A stretch of 64,000 nt of DNA from Raffaelea ambrosiae (Eukaryota > Ascomycota > Sordariomycetes > Ophiostomatales > Ophiostomataceae): positions 712,478 to 776,477 of the forward strand of contig PCDI01000017.1 in the NCBI GenBank assembly GCA_002778195.1, read 5' to 3'. The notes beneath the pieces were generated by a model. The model did not search any database. It was not told where the DNA came from and saw only the letters and a program-made list of their open reading frames with translations. Made by a program: the position numbers and the translations under genes. Positions within the stretch are counted from its first letter, which is position 1. Every line of letters starts with the position of its first letter. Shown here piece by piece: positions 44,356 through 56,595 of the stretch.

Positions 44356-46602
44356 CTAATGCCTCCGCCGCGCTACATCCTTGGCCCCCAAATCCCACTC
44401 CGCACCCGTCATCGTCGCTGCTGTCATGCCCCCCGCTGCCGACGCTGCGGCAGGGGTCTTGGCAACCGGCTGCGGTTGTTCCTTTTTAGAAAAGCTGAAG
44501 CCACTGTCGGGCTTGCCGTCATCCGTACTTTCGCCATCGTTCGTGCTGTCAAACTCGGAACTCTCCGCAGTCACTCCGGATGCCATGCCTTCGCGCTCCA
44601 GCAGCGGGATCGCGTCGATGCTGTTGGTGCGTGGCAAGCCATCCTTCTCCGCCTCCAGCGGCGGACTTGTAGTAAAGTTGCTGTGCACGGGCCCAACACT
44701 CGGCGTGATGGCCCCGGTACTTCCTTCAGTAGTCGCCCCACCCGCGGCTCCTCCTCCCGCGCTGCTGGCTCCTTCGCCGTGGATGGTGCTGCCCCCGCCT
44801 CCCGGGGCAATGCTCATGTTGGCTACCTCGAGTTTCATAGCCTCAAGCTCCTTCTGGAAGCGCCGCCCGAACACATCAATGTAGTAAGTAGCTCCATTGT
44901 AGATACTCCAGGTGAAGACGCTCATGAGAAATACGGAGCTCAGGTGGCGCGAGTAGAACCACAGCGGGCACGGCAGCATGGTAAACACGGCGTACAGGTA
45001 CTGAATCAGCATGAATGCTGGCTCCTGCAGGGCCGACGGCAGCGACAGCACGAGGCGGCCGATCCACGTCTTACTGTAGGAGCGGCGCAGCCAGGTAAAC
45101 GATGTCGGCCGGCCGGCTGCAATCTTCTCGCGCCGACGCACAGTGATGAAAAAGTAGTACGAGAGCTGCCAAATGGCGTACGGGATTGTAGACCAGACCA
45201 GCATGGAGACCATGTTGGTGTAGGCGGTCGGGGCGCCGGGGGCAGCCGACTGGAGGGCGTAGACAGCCGGAAAGCGCTCGCGCTTGAGCTCGGGGCTCAG
45301 CAGGTGGACCATGCAGTGCAGGGTGGCGCAGGGCATGACGTGGATGAAGAGCGAGGTGACCTTGTCGAAGCTGTGGAAGACGAGCGAGTTGCGCCACATG
45401 ACAATGGCGATGGCGTTGTTGCCAAAGGCAAGACAAAACACGGCAACGAGCAGGCGCTTGCTAGCAGGGAAGACCCAGATGCTGAGGAGCAGGAGGAAGT
45501 TCACAAAGTAGCAGAGGTCGGCCAGGAAGTAGTGGTACCCGCGGCGGTGGTAGGTGTAGAAGCGGATGGGCATAAAGTAGAGGATCTGGCCCGTGTACCA
45601 CAGGTGCATGTACTCGGGGCAGCCGCCGATGAGGTAGCCGCTGATGAAGATGTTGAGCACGCCAAAGATGAAGGACACCTTGTCGCGCATGGTCACGACC
45701 TTGGCCTCGTTCCACTGGCGGCCCAGCTTCTCGACGCTCGTGCGCATGCGCTTGCGGTACCGCTCCAGCTGCTCCTCGGCGGACGGCACACGGTGCCGCC
45801 ACTCCTCCACCATGCGCTCCCGCGCCACCTGGCTGCGCGACTTGATGGCATCGCGCGACTTACGCAGCTTGCGTGTCTGCGCCGAAATGCCCTTGGACAG
45901 CCCCTTGGACAGCTTCTCCAGCTGCCGGTCCAGCTGCTGCGGCAGCGCAAAGTTGTCTAGCAGGTCCAGGACGGTCAGCCGGTCCAGCGGCGGCAAGTCC
46001 CAGTCCTCCTGGTATGAGCTGCTGCCGCTGAACGAGGCATGCCGCGAGGTCGACGACGAGGCCGACGCACCCAGCAGAGGGCTCTTGTCCAGTGGTGTCA
46101 GCGTCGGGCCCAGCGTCGGCGTGTCTGCAACCGCATGCTCTGGCAGCAGCTGCGGTGAGTCCGCGGTCGAGCCAACAGCAGAATCACTGACTGACGCCGC
46201 CCGAGCAACATGCGACCCACCGCTGCCAGCACCACCGCTGCCAACACCGCCAACACCGCCTGTTCCTGCTCCTGCCCCTGCTCCTCCTCCGCCTGCAACA
46301 CCACCTAAGGCAGCAGAAGTCAGGCGATCTACACCGCCTTCACCGCCCTGGCTGCTGCCGCTGCCGCTGCTGCCAACCTCAGGTGTCAGGGCCACTTCGC
46401 TGTCGGTGAGAGTGCCCTCGGAGGGGTTGGTATTGGGAATGGAAAGCGGCGCCATGGTGGACGCACCGCCTGCGTAGATGGGGTCTGGCTCGGCCATCTC
46501 GGAGAGCGTGTGGGGCCGGAACCAACGATAGTCGTTGTAGTTGTTGTGGAAGGATACCTTTCGCAAGGCTTCTGCACCGCGAAGAACCAAGACGTCAGCC
46601 AT
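44356..46602 (-). CDS. GPC1: Glycerophosphocholine acyltransferase Gpc1
   Basis: Single exon, 748 residues. Gpc1 (DUF2838 family) acylates glycerophosphocholine to lysophosphatidylcholine in the ER and so remodels phosphatidylcholine. Residues 1-200 are variable and Ser/Gly-rich. A basic helical part (about 215-290) leads to about eight membrane helices at about 295-600, with family marks YMHLWYTGQILYFMPIRFYTY, YHYFLADLCYFVNFLL, FCLAFGNNAIAIVMWRNSLV, and HSFDKVTSLFIHVMPC followed by TLHCMVH. The Asp/His-containing FDK and IHVMP elements are typical of the conserved core. The C-tail is disordered. The start is the first ATG. It is divergent from SMC1. Confidence 0.92.
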   Translation of the reverse strand: MADVLVLRGAEALRKVSFHNNYNDYRWFRPHTLSEMAEPDPIYAGGASTMAPLSIPNTNPSEGTLTDSEVALTPEVGSSGSGSSQGGEGGVDRLTSAALGGVAGGGGAGAGAGTGGVGGVGSGGAGSGGSHVARAASVSDSAVGSTADSPQLLPEHAVADTPTLGPTLTPLDKSPLLGASASSSTSRHASFSGSSSYQEDWDLPPLDRLTVLDLLDNFALPQQLDRQLEKLSKGLSKGISAQTRKLRKSRDAIKSRSQVARERMVEEWRHRVPSAEEQLERYRKRMRTSVEKLGRQWNEAKVVTMRDKVSFIFGVLNIFISGYLIGGCPEYMHLWYTGQILYFMPIRFYTYHRRGYHYFLADLCYFVNFLLLLSIWVFPASKRLLVAVFCLAFGNNAIAIVMWRNSLVFHSFDKVTSLFIHVMPCATLHCMVHLLSPELKRERFPAVYALQSAAPGAPTAYTNMVSMLVWSTIPYAIWQLSYYFFITVRRREKIAAGRPTSFTWLRRSYSKTWIGRLVLSLPSALQEPAFMLIQYLYAVFTMLPCPLWFYSRHLSSVFLMSVFTWSIYNGATYYIDVFGRRFQKELEAMKLEVANMSIAPGGGGSTIHGEGASSAGGGAAGGATTEGSTGAITPSVGPVHSNFTTSPPLEAEKDGLPRTNSIDAIPLLEREGMASGVTAESSEFDSTNDGESTDDGKPDSGFSFSKKEQPQPVAKTPAAASAAGGMTAATMTGAEWDLGAKDVARRRH

Positions 46603-48354
46603 GATGACAGTAGAAAGGCGCGGCTATACGATGTGTGTATAAGATGACAATAAAAAAGGCTCTCTCTCCCCCACGATCTCTGGGCTATAAGGCCATGGCA
46701 AGTAGTGATAACGAGAGAAGAGACAGGTAGGGAAGCAGAACAAGAAAGAGCAGACAAGAACGAGAGAAAGGGCAAAAAAGCCTGGACATGCAAGAGAGAA
46801 ACACAAGTAGAGAAAGAGGGGCAGCATATGACGAGCACGGCCAGACAAAAAAAGAAAAATATAGGAGCAAGACGGCACGAAGCACTTGGGATGGGGTAGA
46901 GACAATATAAACGGCGATTCAGGGCCATCCAGACGGGGTGGGCGAAGGGGTGGGACTAAAACAGGCAGGGAGAAGGCCAGTCTGGAATATAAAGAACGCC
47001 AAACGAGCCAAAGGGTCAAGGGGAATGGACGAGAGTCTCATACCAAAAATGATAACAAGCACGACGCACCTTTTTGCTAGATGGGGCCAGAAAGCCCACA
47101 CCGCACCGACGGATTCGTGAGAGTGGAGAGACCGGCACGACAAGGGCGACTGGCGTAGGCCGATGTGCCACGCTGTCGGCGTTCTGACGTGTTCTGGCGT
47201 CCGTAGAAATGCTCCGAAGCAGAGATCGGCTGTGCTATCACGTCGAGGGCGACGACCTGGACGATGCTAGATAAGGCCTCTTTTCTTAGTCGGATTTTCT
47301 GGCTTCTGGCTGCTGCTTGTCTTAATCGGAAGCCGGGGAACATTCGCGTAGAAGAAGCGAATACAAGAAGAAGAGGCGTGCGTGAATTGTATGCAGGAGG
47401 CGATCGGCCGTCCAGGTGACGGTGCTGAGTCGAGATTGCTCGCACTCGTTGGGGGGACGTCGGGGGAGTGGATGTTCGGACTGCCTGTGATCGCGTCTTC
47501 TTGGCACGAGGGCCCTCAAGTTTAACCTCAGGCGCTGCAACCCCCCAGGTGTGGCTCTCGCTGGGTGGCCCCGCCCTGACCAAGCTACTCCCAACTAGCG
47601 CCACAGATGGGCCAGCTCGCCGGAGCCATGCCTGAGCTCCACCGCCACGGCGTGTCCAAAAACAGCTCTATGGTTGGCTCCAACTGTGCGCATCTGTCTT
47701 GACGTCGGGCAAGACCATCGGATCGCCAACAAAGCACGAGTCGACCGTGCGATGTAATGGAGGGTGTCATATCAGGGAGCATCTACACCAGGAAGCACAA
47801 TGGATGGACATTTTGCCACCCGGAAACAGCAGGCAGGCCGTGCTGCCTTGGCTTGTCTCTGCATGTGCCAAAGTCTGGGCGTGGAGCCCGTGCCACAGAG
47901 TGAACTTTACAGTGGCACGGCCGTGTGGCTGCCCTGTGGCGTCCCTGTGGCTGCATCTCATTTATACCACGTGACCAGTCGCGACTTAGCGCTTCCCCCG
48001 CGCTGGTCGCCGTAGCTGCCAAAGTCGCGTAAATTCGCCTACTCCCTGAAATCTCACGAGAAAGACACGCCCGCTTTCGCATCCACCCCCCACGGCCACC
48101 TGCCACCACGTTTCCCCTCCAGGCCCGCCACGCACGCGCATGCCGACAAGACGATCTTTATCTTCGAACATTTTAGATAATGACTGCTTGCTGACGCTCT
48201 GGCCGTTGTCTTTTTTGAATCGCGCGCCATTCGTCATCAAACGCGCTGCCCAATTTCGACCGCGATTTGCGACCGCCTGAAATTTTCACCACACACTCTC
48301 CGCTTCTCGTAACTCGGAGAACGGCCGTCACGGTCGTTACCTACCGCTGCCAAT
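46603..48354. other. Divergent region between GPC1 and SMC1
   Basis: 1.75 kb with leaders and promoters of both genes. A 175-codon minus-strand frame at 47077-47604 shows no domain and odd composition and is not accepted as a gene. Confidence 0.5.
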
Positions 48355-51300
48355 ATGGGCAAGCTCAACCGCTTGGAGTTGTTTAGTACGTCTGGGTCAC
48401 TCGCTCGGTGCCAGGGTCGCAACGCGCCTCTCTAGTCACCTCTTGCTCAGACAGGTCTCATTGCTAACCTGGCCGTTTCTTCTGTTGTAGACTTCAAGTC
48501 CTACAAAGGACACCACACCCTCCTCTTTGGCGACTCCTACTTCACCTCCATCGTCGGGCCCAATGGCTCCGGCAAGTCCAACTCGTGCGTTCCTCCCCCT
48601 GCCTGCATATGTCCAATCTCCATGGTGTTCTGTTCCCTAACCAGCGTCTCTGCGGATCATACAGTATGGACGCCATCTCCTTTGTGCTTGGCATCAAGTC
48701 GTCCCACCTCCGATCGAGTCACCTCAAGGATCTTGTCTACCGTGGACGCGTCATGGAGACGTCCAAACCTAGCGACGATGCCCCTGCTGACACAAATGGC
48801 CACACCAACGGCCACACCAACGGCGCCGACGACGACGACGACGATGGCGACGACGCTGGCGACTCATCACGGCGATCGATGCGCAACGATCCAAAGAACG
48901 CGTGGGTGATGGCTGTCTACGAGGACGATGCCGGCGACACCCATCGGTGGAAGCGTACCATTACCAGCCAAGGCTCCAGCGAGTACCGCATCAACAACCG
49001 CGTCGTCACGGCGCTAGAATACAACAACGCTCTCGAGAACGAAAACATTCTAATAAAGGCGCGGAACTTCCTAGTGTTCCAGGGCGATGTCGAGGCCATC
49101 GCCTCCCAGTCGTCCCAGGACCTGACCCGGCTCATCGAGCAGATCTCGGGCAGCTTGGACTACAAGCCAGAATACGAGCGCCTCAAGGGTGAGGCTGAGC
49201 AAGCCATCGAAAACCAGAATTTTCATCTGACGCGCCGTCGCGCCATCAACGCCGAGATCAAGCAGTACCAGGAGCAGAAGGCCGAGGCTGAGAGCTTCCA
49301 ACGCAAGCTCAATGAGCGCGACGATGCTATTGTCACCCAGATGCTGTGGAAGATCCACCACTACCAGCGCATCATGGACGACTCCAGCAACCAGATTCAA
49401 GAGCACCAGGAGAATCTGGCTGAGTTCCGCCGCAACCTGCACACTGCCGAGCAGAAGCTCGAAGCAGCGCGCGCAGAGCACGCAGCGGCCCAACGGGAAG
49501 CATCGCGAATTGAGCGTCGCATCCGCCACAAGGAGCGCGACATTGAGGATGAGGAGAACAAGCTTGTCCCCGTTTCTGAAAAGGTTGGGCAGCTGTCGCG
49601 CGATATCGATCTGCTGCAGCAAAAGATTGCTTCAGCCACGGAGGAGCGCGACGCCCAGGTGGCCCGGGTCCAGAAGGCAGAGAAGGAAATTGCAATTGTG
49701 GAGAAGGCACGCCAGCAGTTCGAGAAGCAGTGGAAGGAAACACTGCAGAAGCAGGGTAAGGACCTGAGCGATGCCGACCGACGCGAATACAACATGCTGC
49801 GGTCCCAGGTGCGAGCCAAGTGCGCCGTCGAGCTGGCTGATCGCGATAACATACGGCGGCAACTGCGCAGCGACGAAGTCACCGTGAACACGATCAAGGG
49901 AAACGTCGACAGCCGCCAGGCGAAGGTGTCCAAGCTAGAGGCCGAGCTGGAGACGATCAAGGAGCGCCGCGATGCCAGCGAGGAAGACGTCCAGAAGCTA
50001 GAGCAGAAAGTGGATGCGGCCAAGAAGTCCTACAACCAGGCCAAATCGGAGCGGACTCGTGTGAACAACATTGTTATTGACATTGACGAGAACATCCGCG
50101 AGATCAGCACCCGGCTGGAGGCGGCGCAGTCCGGCATGGCACAGAGCCGCAAGGAAACGCGCATGAAGGAGGTCGTCTCACTCATGCGCCGGCTTTACTC
50201 GGGCGTGCACGGCCGTGTCGGTGAACTGTGCAAGCCCAAGCAGAAGAAGTTTGACGATGCCGTGGTGACGGCGCTCGGCCACGACTTCGACTCTGTCATT
50301 GTGGACACGGAGAAGACGGCGGCCGACTGCATTCAGTACCTCAAGGAGCAGCGCCACTCACCCATGACGTTCATTCCCCTCGACAACGTCAAGGTCAGCA
50401 CACCCAACACGGCCATCAAGGGCATCCAGGGCGCGCGTCTGACTATTGATACAATTGACTTTGACGCCCACCTGGAGCGCGCCATGGCGTTTGCTTGCGG
50501 CGGCTCGGTCATCTGCGACACGATGGATGTGGCCAAGAACATCATTTACCAGCGGCGGCTGCCAGTCAAGGCGGTTACACTGGAGGGCTTCCTGATCAAC
50601 CGGTCCGGTACGATGACGGGTGGTCGCATGCCGGACCAGAAGGGTAACCGCGGCAAGCGCTTTGCCGAGGAGGACGTCCAGAACCTCGAGCGTCTGCTAG
50701 CAAAGAAGCAGGCTGATGTGGAGAAGCTGCCGAAGCCGAGCCACTTGCACCACCAGGAGATGGTGCTGCAGGACGAACTCAAGAACCTGGAGATGCGGAT
50801 CCAGTCAGCGCGCAAGGAGCTCCAGGCGTTCGAGAAGAACTTTACCAGCAAGAAGAAGGAGGTGGAGGAGGAGAAGAAGCAGCTGCGTGACCGGGAGCGG
50901 AAACACGCAGAGGAGGCCGCCAAGCTGGAAAAGACACAAAGGGTTGTCACCAAAACCGAGCAGGCGATTGTCAAGGTGGAGGACAAGGTGTTTGCGTCAT
51001 TCTGCCAGAAGCACGGATTCAAGGACGTGCGGGAGTACGAGGCGCAACAGGGCAGCTTGGAGCAGCAAGCAGCAGAGAAGCGCAGCGAGTTTGAAGTGCA
51101 GCTCCAGCGGCTCAAATCGACAATGAGCTGGGAGACGTCGCGCTACGAGAGCACCAAGCAGCGGGTGGAGCAGATGGATCGGCGGCTACAGCTCCTAACA
51201 CGCGACCTATCAGAACACGAGGCGGAGAAGACGCGCATCGACGACATTGTGGCACAGGCACAGCGTGATTTGACCAAGCTGCGCAAGAGCCTGGAGACGA

Positions 51301-52462
51301 CACAGTCCGACAACAGCCAGACAGCCGACCAGGTGTTAGAGGACAAGGCGGAGGTGCAGCGGTGGCATCGCGAGATCGAGGCGCGGCTACGCGAGATCAC
51401 GGCACTCGAGACGGAGGTACAGAAGAACAGCGCTGGCAAGTTTGCCTTGCTGCGGCGCTGCAAGATGGAGCAGATCCAGATCCCGCTCAACGAAGGCTCG
51501 CTTGACAACCTGCCGAATGAGGACCAGCTGCTCAACAACCGCGACCCAGACGCGATGGACGTCGATGACGATGACGACGAAGAAGACGCCGCAGCCATGG
51601 AGGCAGCCATGGACGACTATGGCATCGAGGTCAACTTTGACCGTCTCGATGACGAGATGCAAGACGAGGACGAAGAGCATGTGGATGAGCGGCTGGAGGC
51701 CAAGATCACCGAGCTGACAGCCGAGCTGGAGAAGCTGAATCCCAACATGCGAGCAATCGAGCGGCTGGAGGCGGTGGAGAGCAAGCTGCGGGAGGTTGAC
51801 AGGGAGTTTGAGGACAGCAAGCGGATTGCGCACCGGATCAAGACAGAGTTCGAGGACATCAAGAACCAGCGCACGGAGGTGTTCCGCAAGGCGTTTGCCC
51901 ACATCCAGGACCAGATCACAGAGGTGTACAAGGAGCTGACGCGGACGGAGGCGTACCCATTGGGCGGACAGGCGTACCTGGATATCGAGGCCGAGGGCGA
52001 CGAGCCGCCGTACCTCTCGGGCGTCAAGTACCACGCAATGCCACCACTCAAGCGTTTCCGCGACATGGAGCACCTGTCTGGTGGCGAGAAGACAATGGCG
52101 GCGCTGGCGCTGCTGTTTGCCATCCACAGCTACCAGCCATCGCCGTTCTTCGTGCTGGACGAGGTGGACGCCGCGCTCGACAACGCCAACGTCGACAAGA
52201 TCAAGAAGTACATTCGCGAGCACGCGGGGCCGGGCATGCAGTTCATCGTCATCAGTCTGAAGCCGGGTCTGTTCCAGGACAGCGAGAGTCTGGTGGGCGT
52301 GTACCGGGACCAAGAGGTCAACAGTTCGCAGACGCTGACCTTGGACGTAAGTTTTCTTTTTCTTTTTCTTTTTCCTCTTTTTTTTTCGTTCTTTCCTCGC
52401 TTCGCTCGTTTTCTTGACTGTCCTGCATATACTGACTTTACCAGCTTCGGAAATACATTTGA
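48355..52462 (+). CDS. SMC1: Cohesin subunit Smc1
   Basis: Exons 48355-48385, 48491-48584, 48665-52346 and 52445-52462 give 1274 residues, usual for Smc1. The last exon adds only LRKYI. Smc1 pairs with Smc3 to form the cohesin ring that holds sister chromatids. Seen: MGKLNRLELFNFKSYKGH, Walker A GPNGSGKS at 33-40, long coiled coils, hinge at about 540-700 (VVTALGHDFDSVIVDT; GTMTGGRMP), second coiled coil with an acidic Asp/Glu run, ABC signature LSGGEKT near 1180, and Walker B FFVLDEVDAALDNAN near 1200. An Asp-rich insertion lies in the head at about 85-110. Intron 2 is open in frame, which makes the unspliced frame look longer. Divergent from GPC1. Confidence 0.95.
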
Positions 52463-53978
52463 TCAATATAGATGGCTATCGTGTACATGTAAAAGGGAAG
52501 CAGCGGGTGTCCTTTCTGCCTTTGCGTTTATATCATGTCTGAACTGCCCTTCCTGTATTTGCTTTATTCTTTTTTATTTACCACTGTCCCTTTATTTTAC
52601 CCCTTGATCGTTCGTCTTGTATTTCCTGTCTAGTTTTCTCCTGCTCGGTTCTCGCAATGATGGTTGGAAGGAATGGAGTTCGACCTGTGTTACTTATTTG
52701 TTTTCTTCTTTTTCTGTCTCAATTCTAATGCCAAGTGTATCGCGAGTATCAGCAGTGCTCGGAGGTGTGTCAGTCGATGCCAACGGCAAGTGGCCGAATC
52801 GCAGACTAGGGCGGCCATGCTGTGCTGCTAGGCGCGTTCGCGCCATTGCCCGTAGCTGGCCCCGTTGGGGCACACGTTGCAGTGGTCTCATGTGGGACCT
52901 TCCAGCAGTGGCCCCCCCTGTCCGAAGGTGTCGTTTCACAGGAGACGGGAATGTGTGAGTCAACTGGCAAGAACGCCATCCGTATAGGAATAACTATAAA
53001 GTGCCGGCCGGTTGGAACTCGCAGGGAAGGAGCCGCCCGCATGGTTGGCAGAACGGGAAAGTGCGACTGATATGCAAGACAACCATGATCTACAAACAAC
53101 CCAACCAACTCGAGCCAGCTAGACCGCGGACGTTTTCACAGGTTCTGCGAGGCCATGTATACGCAGTTTGCTACTAACTAACAACAGCTACTGGTTGGCC
53201 GGTGCTCTCGGCTCTTCCGTGATCAGACCGTTACCGGGAAAAAATCTGCCTTCCCTTGTTCCAGTCGACGACAGCGCACGGCGTCGCTGGGCCCCACCAA
53301 CAACCGGTCACTTTTGTGGGCCACAGGCGAGGGAAAGAGCGAACGAGTCATCAGTTTCCGTGGGCTGCGAGTTTCGGCGGTTTGGGCGACTAAAGCTGGT
53401 CTTTTGGGGGGGGGAGGGGGACCTTTTTTTTTTTTTTTTTCTGCCGTTTTTAGTTTGATTTTTTATTCTCGCCCGACCGGATTCGTTGGATTGCTCGGCG
53501 TTCCTGCTGGCAACTAACTAACCCCAACGTGCTCGTTCTTTCCGCGTCTTTCACACAGGTTCTCATAAGTTGTCCGTCTGTGTCACAGTATATGCTTTCT
53601 CTTGCTTTCTGCCTGCATTGTCGGCGCCTCCTCTCACCACCCTCCTCCCGTACTCCACTGCCATCCCTATTCCCCCTCAGCGGGTTGCTTGTCTCTTCTT
53701 CACAAGGTTCTCGGCTCGGACAGCAGCTTTCCTCCCCCCCATAGCCGTGCGACTGGCGGCCCGGTTTGGTTGTTACTGTCGTTCTAGTTATACGCTTGCC
53801 TTGGCGCATTGGTGCTTCTCACCCTTTTCCTTTGTCAGGCCGCCCCTCCTCAGCTCTCCGTCTCACGCTCTCTGACGTCTTGTTTCTTTTTCTGCCGTGT
53901 CTCACTCCGTTCTCCTCTTCCTCCTCCTCCTCCTCCTCCTCTCCCCCACTCTCACCCAATCCCACAACACACATCGCC
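52463..53978 (+). other. SMC1 3' flank and HOM3 promoter/leader
   Basis: No gene is seen. A TGAGTCA heptamer at 52956-52962 lies about 1 kb before the HOM3 start. A T-run follows a G-run at 53406-53440. The last 150 bases are a CT-rich leader. Confidence 0.55.
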
Positions 53979-55961
53979 ATGTCGAAGCCATTGTTAAGAA
54001 ACGCGGGGAGCAGAGGGTGGATTGTGCAAAAGTTTGGCGGCACGAGTGTCGGCAAGTTCCCAGGCAAGGTGTGTTTGAATTGCTGGTGCCATTGCAGCGA
54101 TGCTGCCGCTCTCGTTCTGCTGTGATGTGGCATATACGACCGCACAAACAACAAGACATGCTGACTATGACTCACAGATTGCCGAGGATATCGTTCGGTG
54201 AGCGCAAGCCAAAGAGAGGTTCCCGTCACGCGCCGGGACGAAGACGGCCATCGCGGCTTTTGGGCTGCCGTCGCGTTCATTCCTCACTAACGTCCCCCGG
54301 CAGGCCATATCTCCAGGCGGACAGCCGCATCGCCGTCGTCTGCTCCGCGCGCAGCCCGGGCAAGAAGGTCGGCGGCACCACCAGCCGCCTGCTCGAGGTC
54401 TTCCGCTATTTGCAGCGTCTTTCTGCTGCCACGGCCGCCAGCGATGAGCCGCTCCAGGCCCAGCTCGTCGCCTCGGCACAGCAGCTGATCCAGGACGTTG
54501 CCGCCGAGCACACGGCGGCCGTCGATGCCGCCATCACGGACGTCGACATCCGCGCCGAGCTGCGCGCCGACGTCGAGGCCGAGTGCGGCGAGCTGGCCGA
54601 GTACGTCGTCGCCACGAAGCGCTTCAACCTCGAGGTCAATGCCCGCTCGCAGGACCGCGTCGTCAGCTTCGGCGAGAAGCTCAGCTGCCGCTTCATGGCC
54701 GCCGTGCTGCGCGACCACAAGGTCGCCGCCGAGTATGTCGACCTGTCCGACGTGCTGCATGCGGCCGGCGGCAACGGCGGCGATCTTAACGGCACCCGTC
54801 GCCTGGACGCCGCATTCTACCGCGATGCCGCCGCCGTCTTCCAGAAGAAGATTGCCGCCTGCGAAGACCGCGTGCCCGTCATCACCGGCTTCTTTGGCAA
54901 CGTGCCCGGCAGCCTTGTGGACGGCGATGTTGGCCGCGGCTACACGGACCTGTGCGCCGCACTCGTCGCCGTCGGCCTCAAGGCGGACGAGCTGCAGGTG
55001 TGGAAGGAGGTCGACGGCATTTTCACGGCCGACCCCAGCAAAGTGCCGACCGCACGGCTGATCGCGTCGATCACACCCTCCGAGGCCGCCGAGCTGACGT
55101 TCTACGGCTCCGAGGTCATCCACCACCTGACGATGGACCAGGTCATCAAGGCCGTGCCGCCCATCCCCGTGCGCATCAAGAACGTGAAGAACCCGAGAGG
55201 CAACGGCACCATTGTGCTGCCGGACCCCGTCCGCGCCCCCGGCCAACAGCTGCAGCGCACGGCCGACCGCATCAAGGCACGCGTCAGCCGGGCGGCGGCT
55301 GCGGCCACGACCAACGGCACTACCACTACCTCTTCGGCGGCGGCGGGGACGCCCTCCTCTCCCAGCCGCACCACCCCGCGTCGCCCCACGGCGGTCACCA
55401 TCAAAGACCGCATCTCCGTGCTCAACATCCACTCCAACAAGCGGTCGCTGGCACACGGCTTCGTCGCCCGCGTCTTTTCCGTGCTGGACCAGCACCAGAT
55501 CTCTGTGGATCTGATCGCCACCAGCGAGGTGCACGTGTCCATGGCCATCCATGCGCCCGACGTGAGCGGCAACGGCGGCAACGGCAGCGGCGACGCCAAC
55601 CTGGAGAATGCAGGCAAGGAGCTGGGCGCGTTGGGCGATGTCAGTCTGCTGCACGGCATGGCCATTTTGAGCCTGGTCGGCGCCGACATGAAGAACATGA
55701 TTGGCGTGGCCGGCAAAATGTTTTCGACCTTGGGCGAGCACGACATCAACATTGAGATGATATCGCAGGGTACGTGTGGACATGTTGTTTTCTTTTTTAT
55801 CCCCGTTTTCTTTTTTACCCCCGTGTCATGGCATCTTCTCATTCTTCTTACTAACCTTGTCAGGTGCGAGCGAAATCAACATATCGTGTGTTATTGATGC
55901 ACAGGACGCTACGCGCGCCATGAATGTGCTGCACACCAACCTCTTTACGTTTTTGGACTAG
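53979..55961 (+). CDS. HOM3: Aspartokinase (Hom3)
   Basis: Exons 53979-54068, 54178-54197 (20 nt), 54304-55769 and 55864-55961 give 557 residues. It phosphorylates aspartate, the first step to threonine, methionine and isoleucine. Start context is CATCGCCATGTC. Seen: IVQKFGGTSVGK at 15-26, RIAVVCSARSPGKK, RDRVVSFGEKLS-type motif (QDRVVSFGEKLSCRFMA), GRGYTDLCAAL, KEVDGIFTADPS. Two C-terminal ACT domains (about 425-557) carry allosteric control; the Ala/Thr/Ser linker before them (about 375-410) and a Gly/Asn-rich insert are lineage-specific. Intron phases all agree. TGACTCA (54168-54174) overlaps the acceptor of intron 1. Confidence 0.93.
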
Positions 55962-56595
55962 ATCACTAGATTTCTTATTCTGCATTCTGCCGTTTTTTCT
56001 TTCTCTTTTTGGCTGCATTTTGCTTGGAGTCAACATCCCGGGGCGACCTGATTGTACCTTTTTTTTTGGTGCCTGTGTTTTGGGGGTCTTTTTTTCTTGT
56101 ATATCATCTCGTTCAGGCGTCACGGTTGCAAAAGAGAAAAAAGAAGAAAAAAAAAGAAGATAAAAAAAAGAAAATTGATATGCACAGAGAACACACATGC
56201 ATGCAGACAATCAAAAACTCAATAGATTGGCTTCCTTTTTCTTGCACGCACGCCTAAAGAGGAGAGAGATTGGGGAGAAAAAAAATCGGCACAAAATAAA
56301 TTCACATAGTATCGGATCTTCTCTCGTTGGCATGGTCACTTGGATGATTGGTCTTGGATCGGTTTGTTAGAACGCTGGAAACGCTTTTGGGCTTTTTTAT
56401 ATTTGTTTGACCGAGACGAGAAAGATAAAAAATAAATTTGAAGACATCAACTTCCCAAATGCTTTTCTGTTTTTCATTTTTTTTTTCATGGGGGGGATAT
56501 CGCCCATTTTCATCCTCTCCTCCTGTCCAATTTCTCCCTATCACACACACACACTCTCTCCCCCACACACACTCTCTCGCTCTCTTGCCTCCTCT
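55962..56595. other. Convergent 3' regions of HOM3 and SRP72
   Basis: T- and A-rich, with CA-dinucleotide patches near 56540-56580. No gene is seen. Confidence 0.6.

Noticed and set aside
44155..45960. 601-codon plus-strand frame opposite GPC1
   Set aside because: Antisense shadow; no domain, and GPC1 is clear on the minus strand.
47077..47604. 175-codon minus-strand frame between GPC1 and SMC1
   Set aside because: No recognisable motif; lies in a divergent promoter region; composition not like neighbouring genes.
54287..55783. 498-codon minus-strand frame opposite HOM3
   Set aside because: Antisense shadow of a GC-biased gene.
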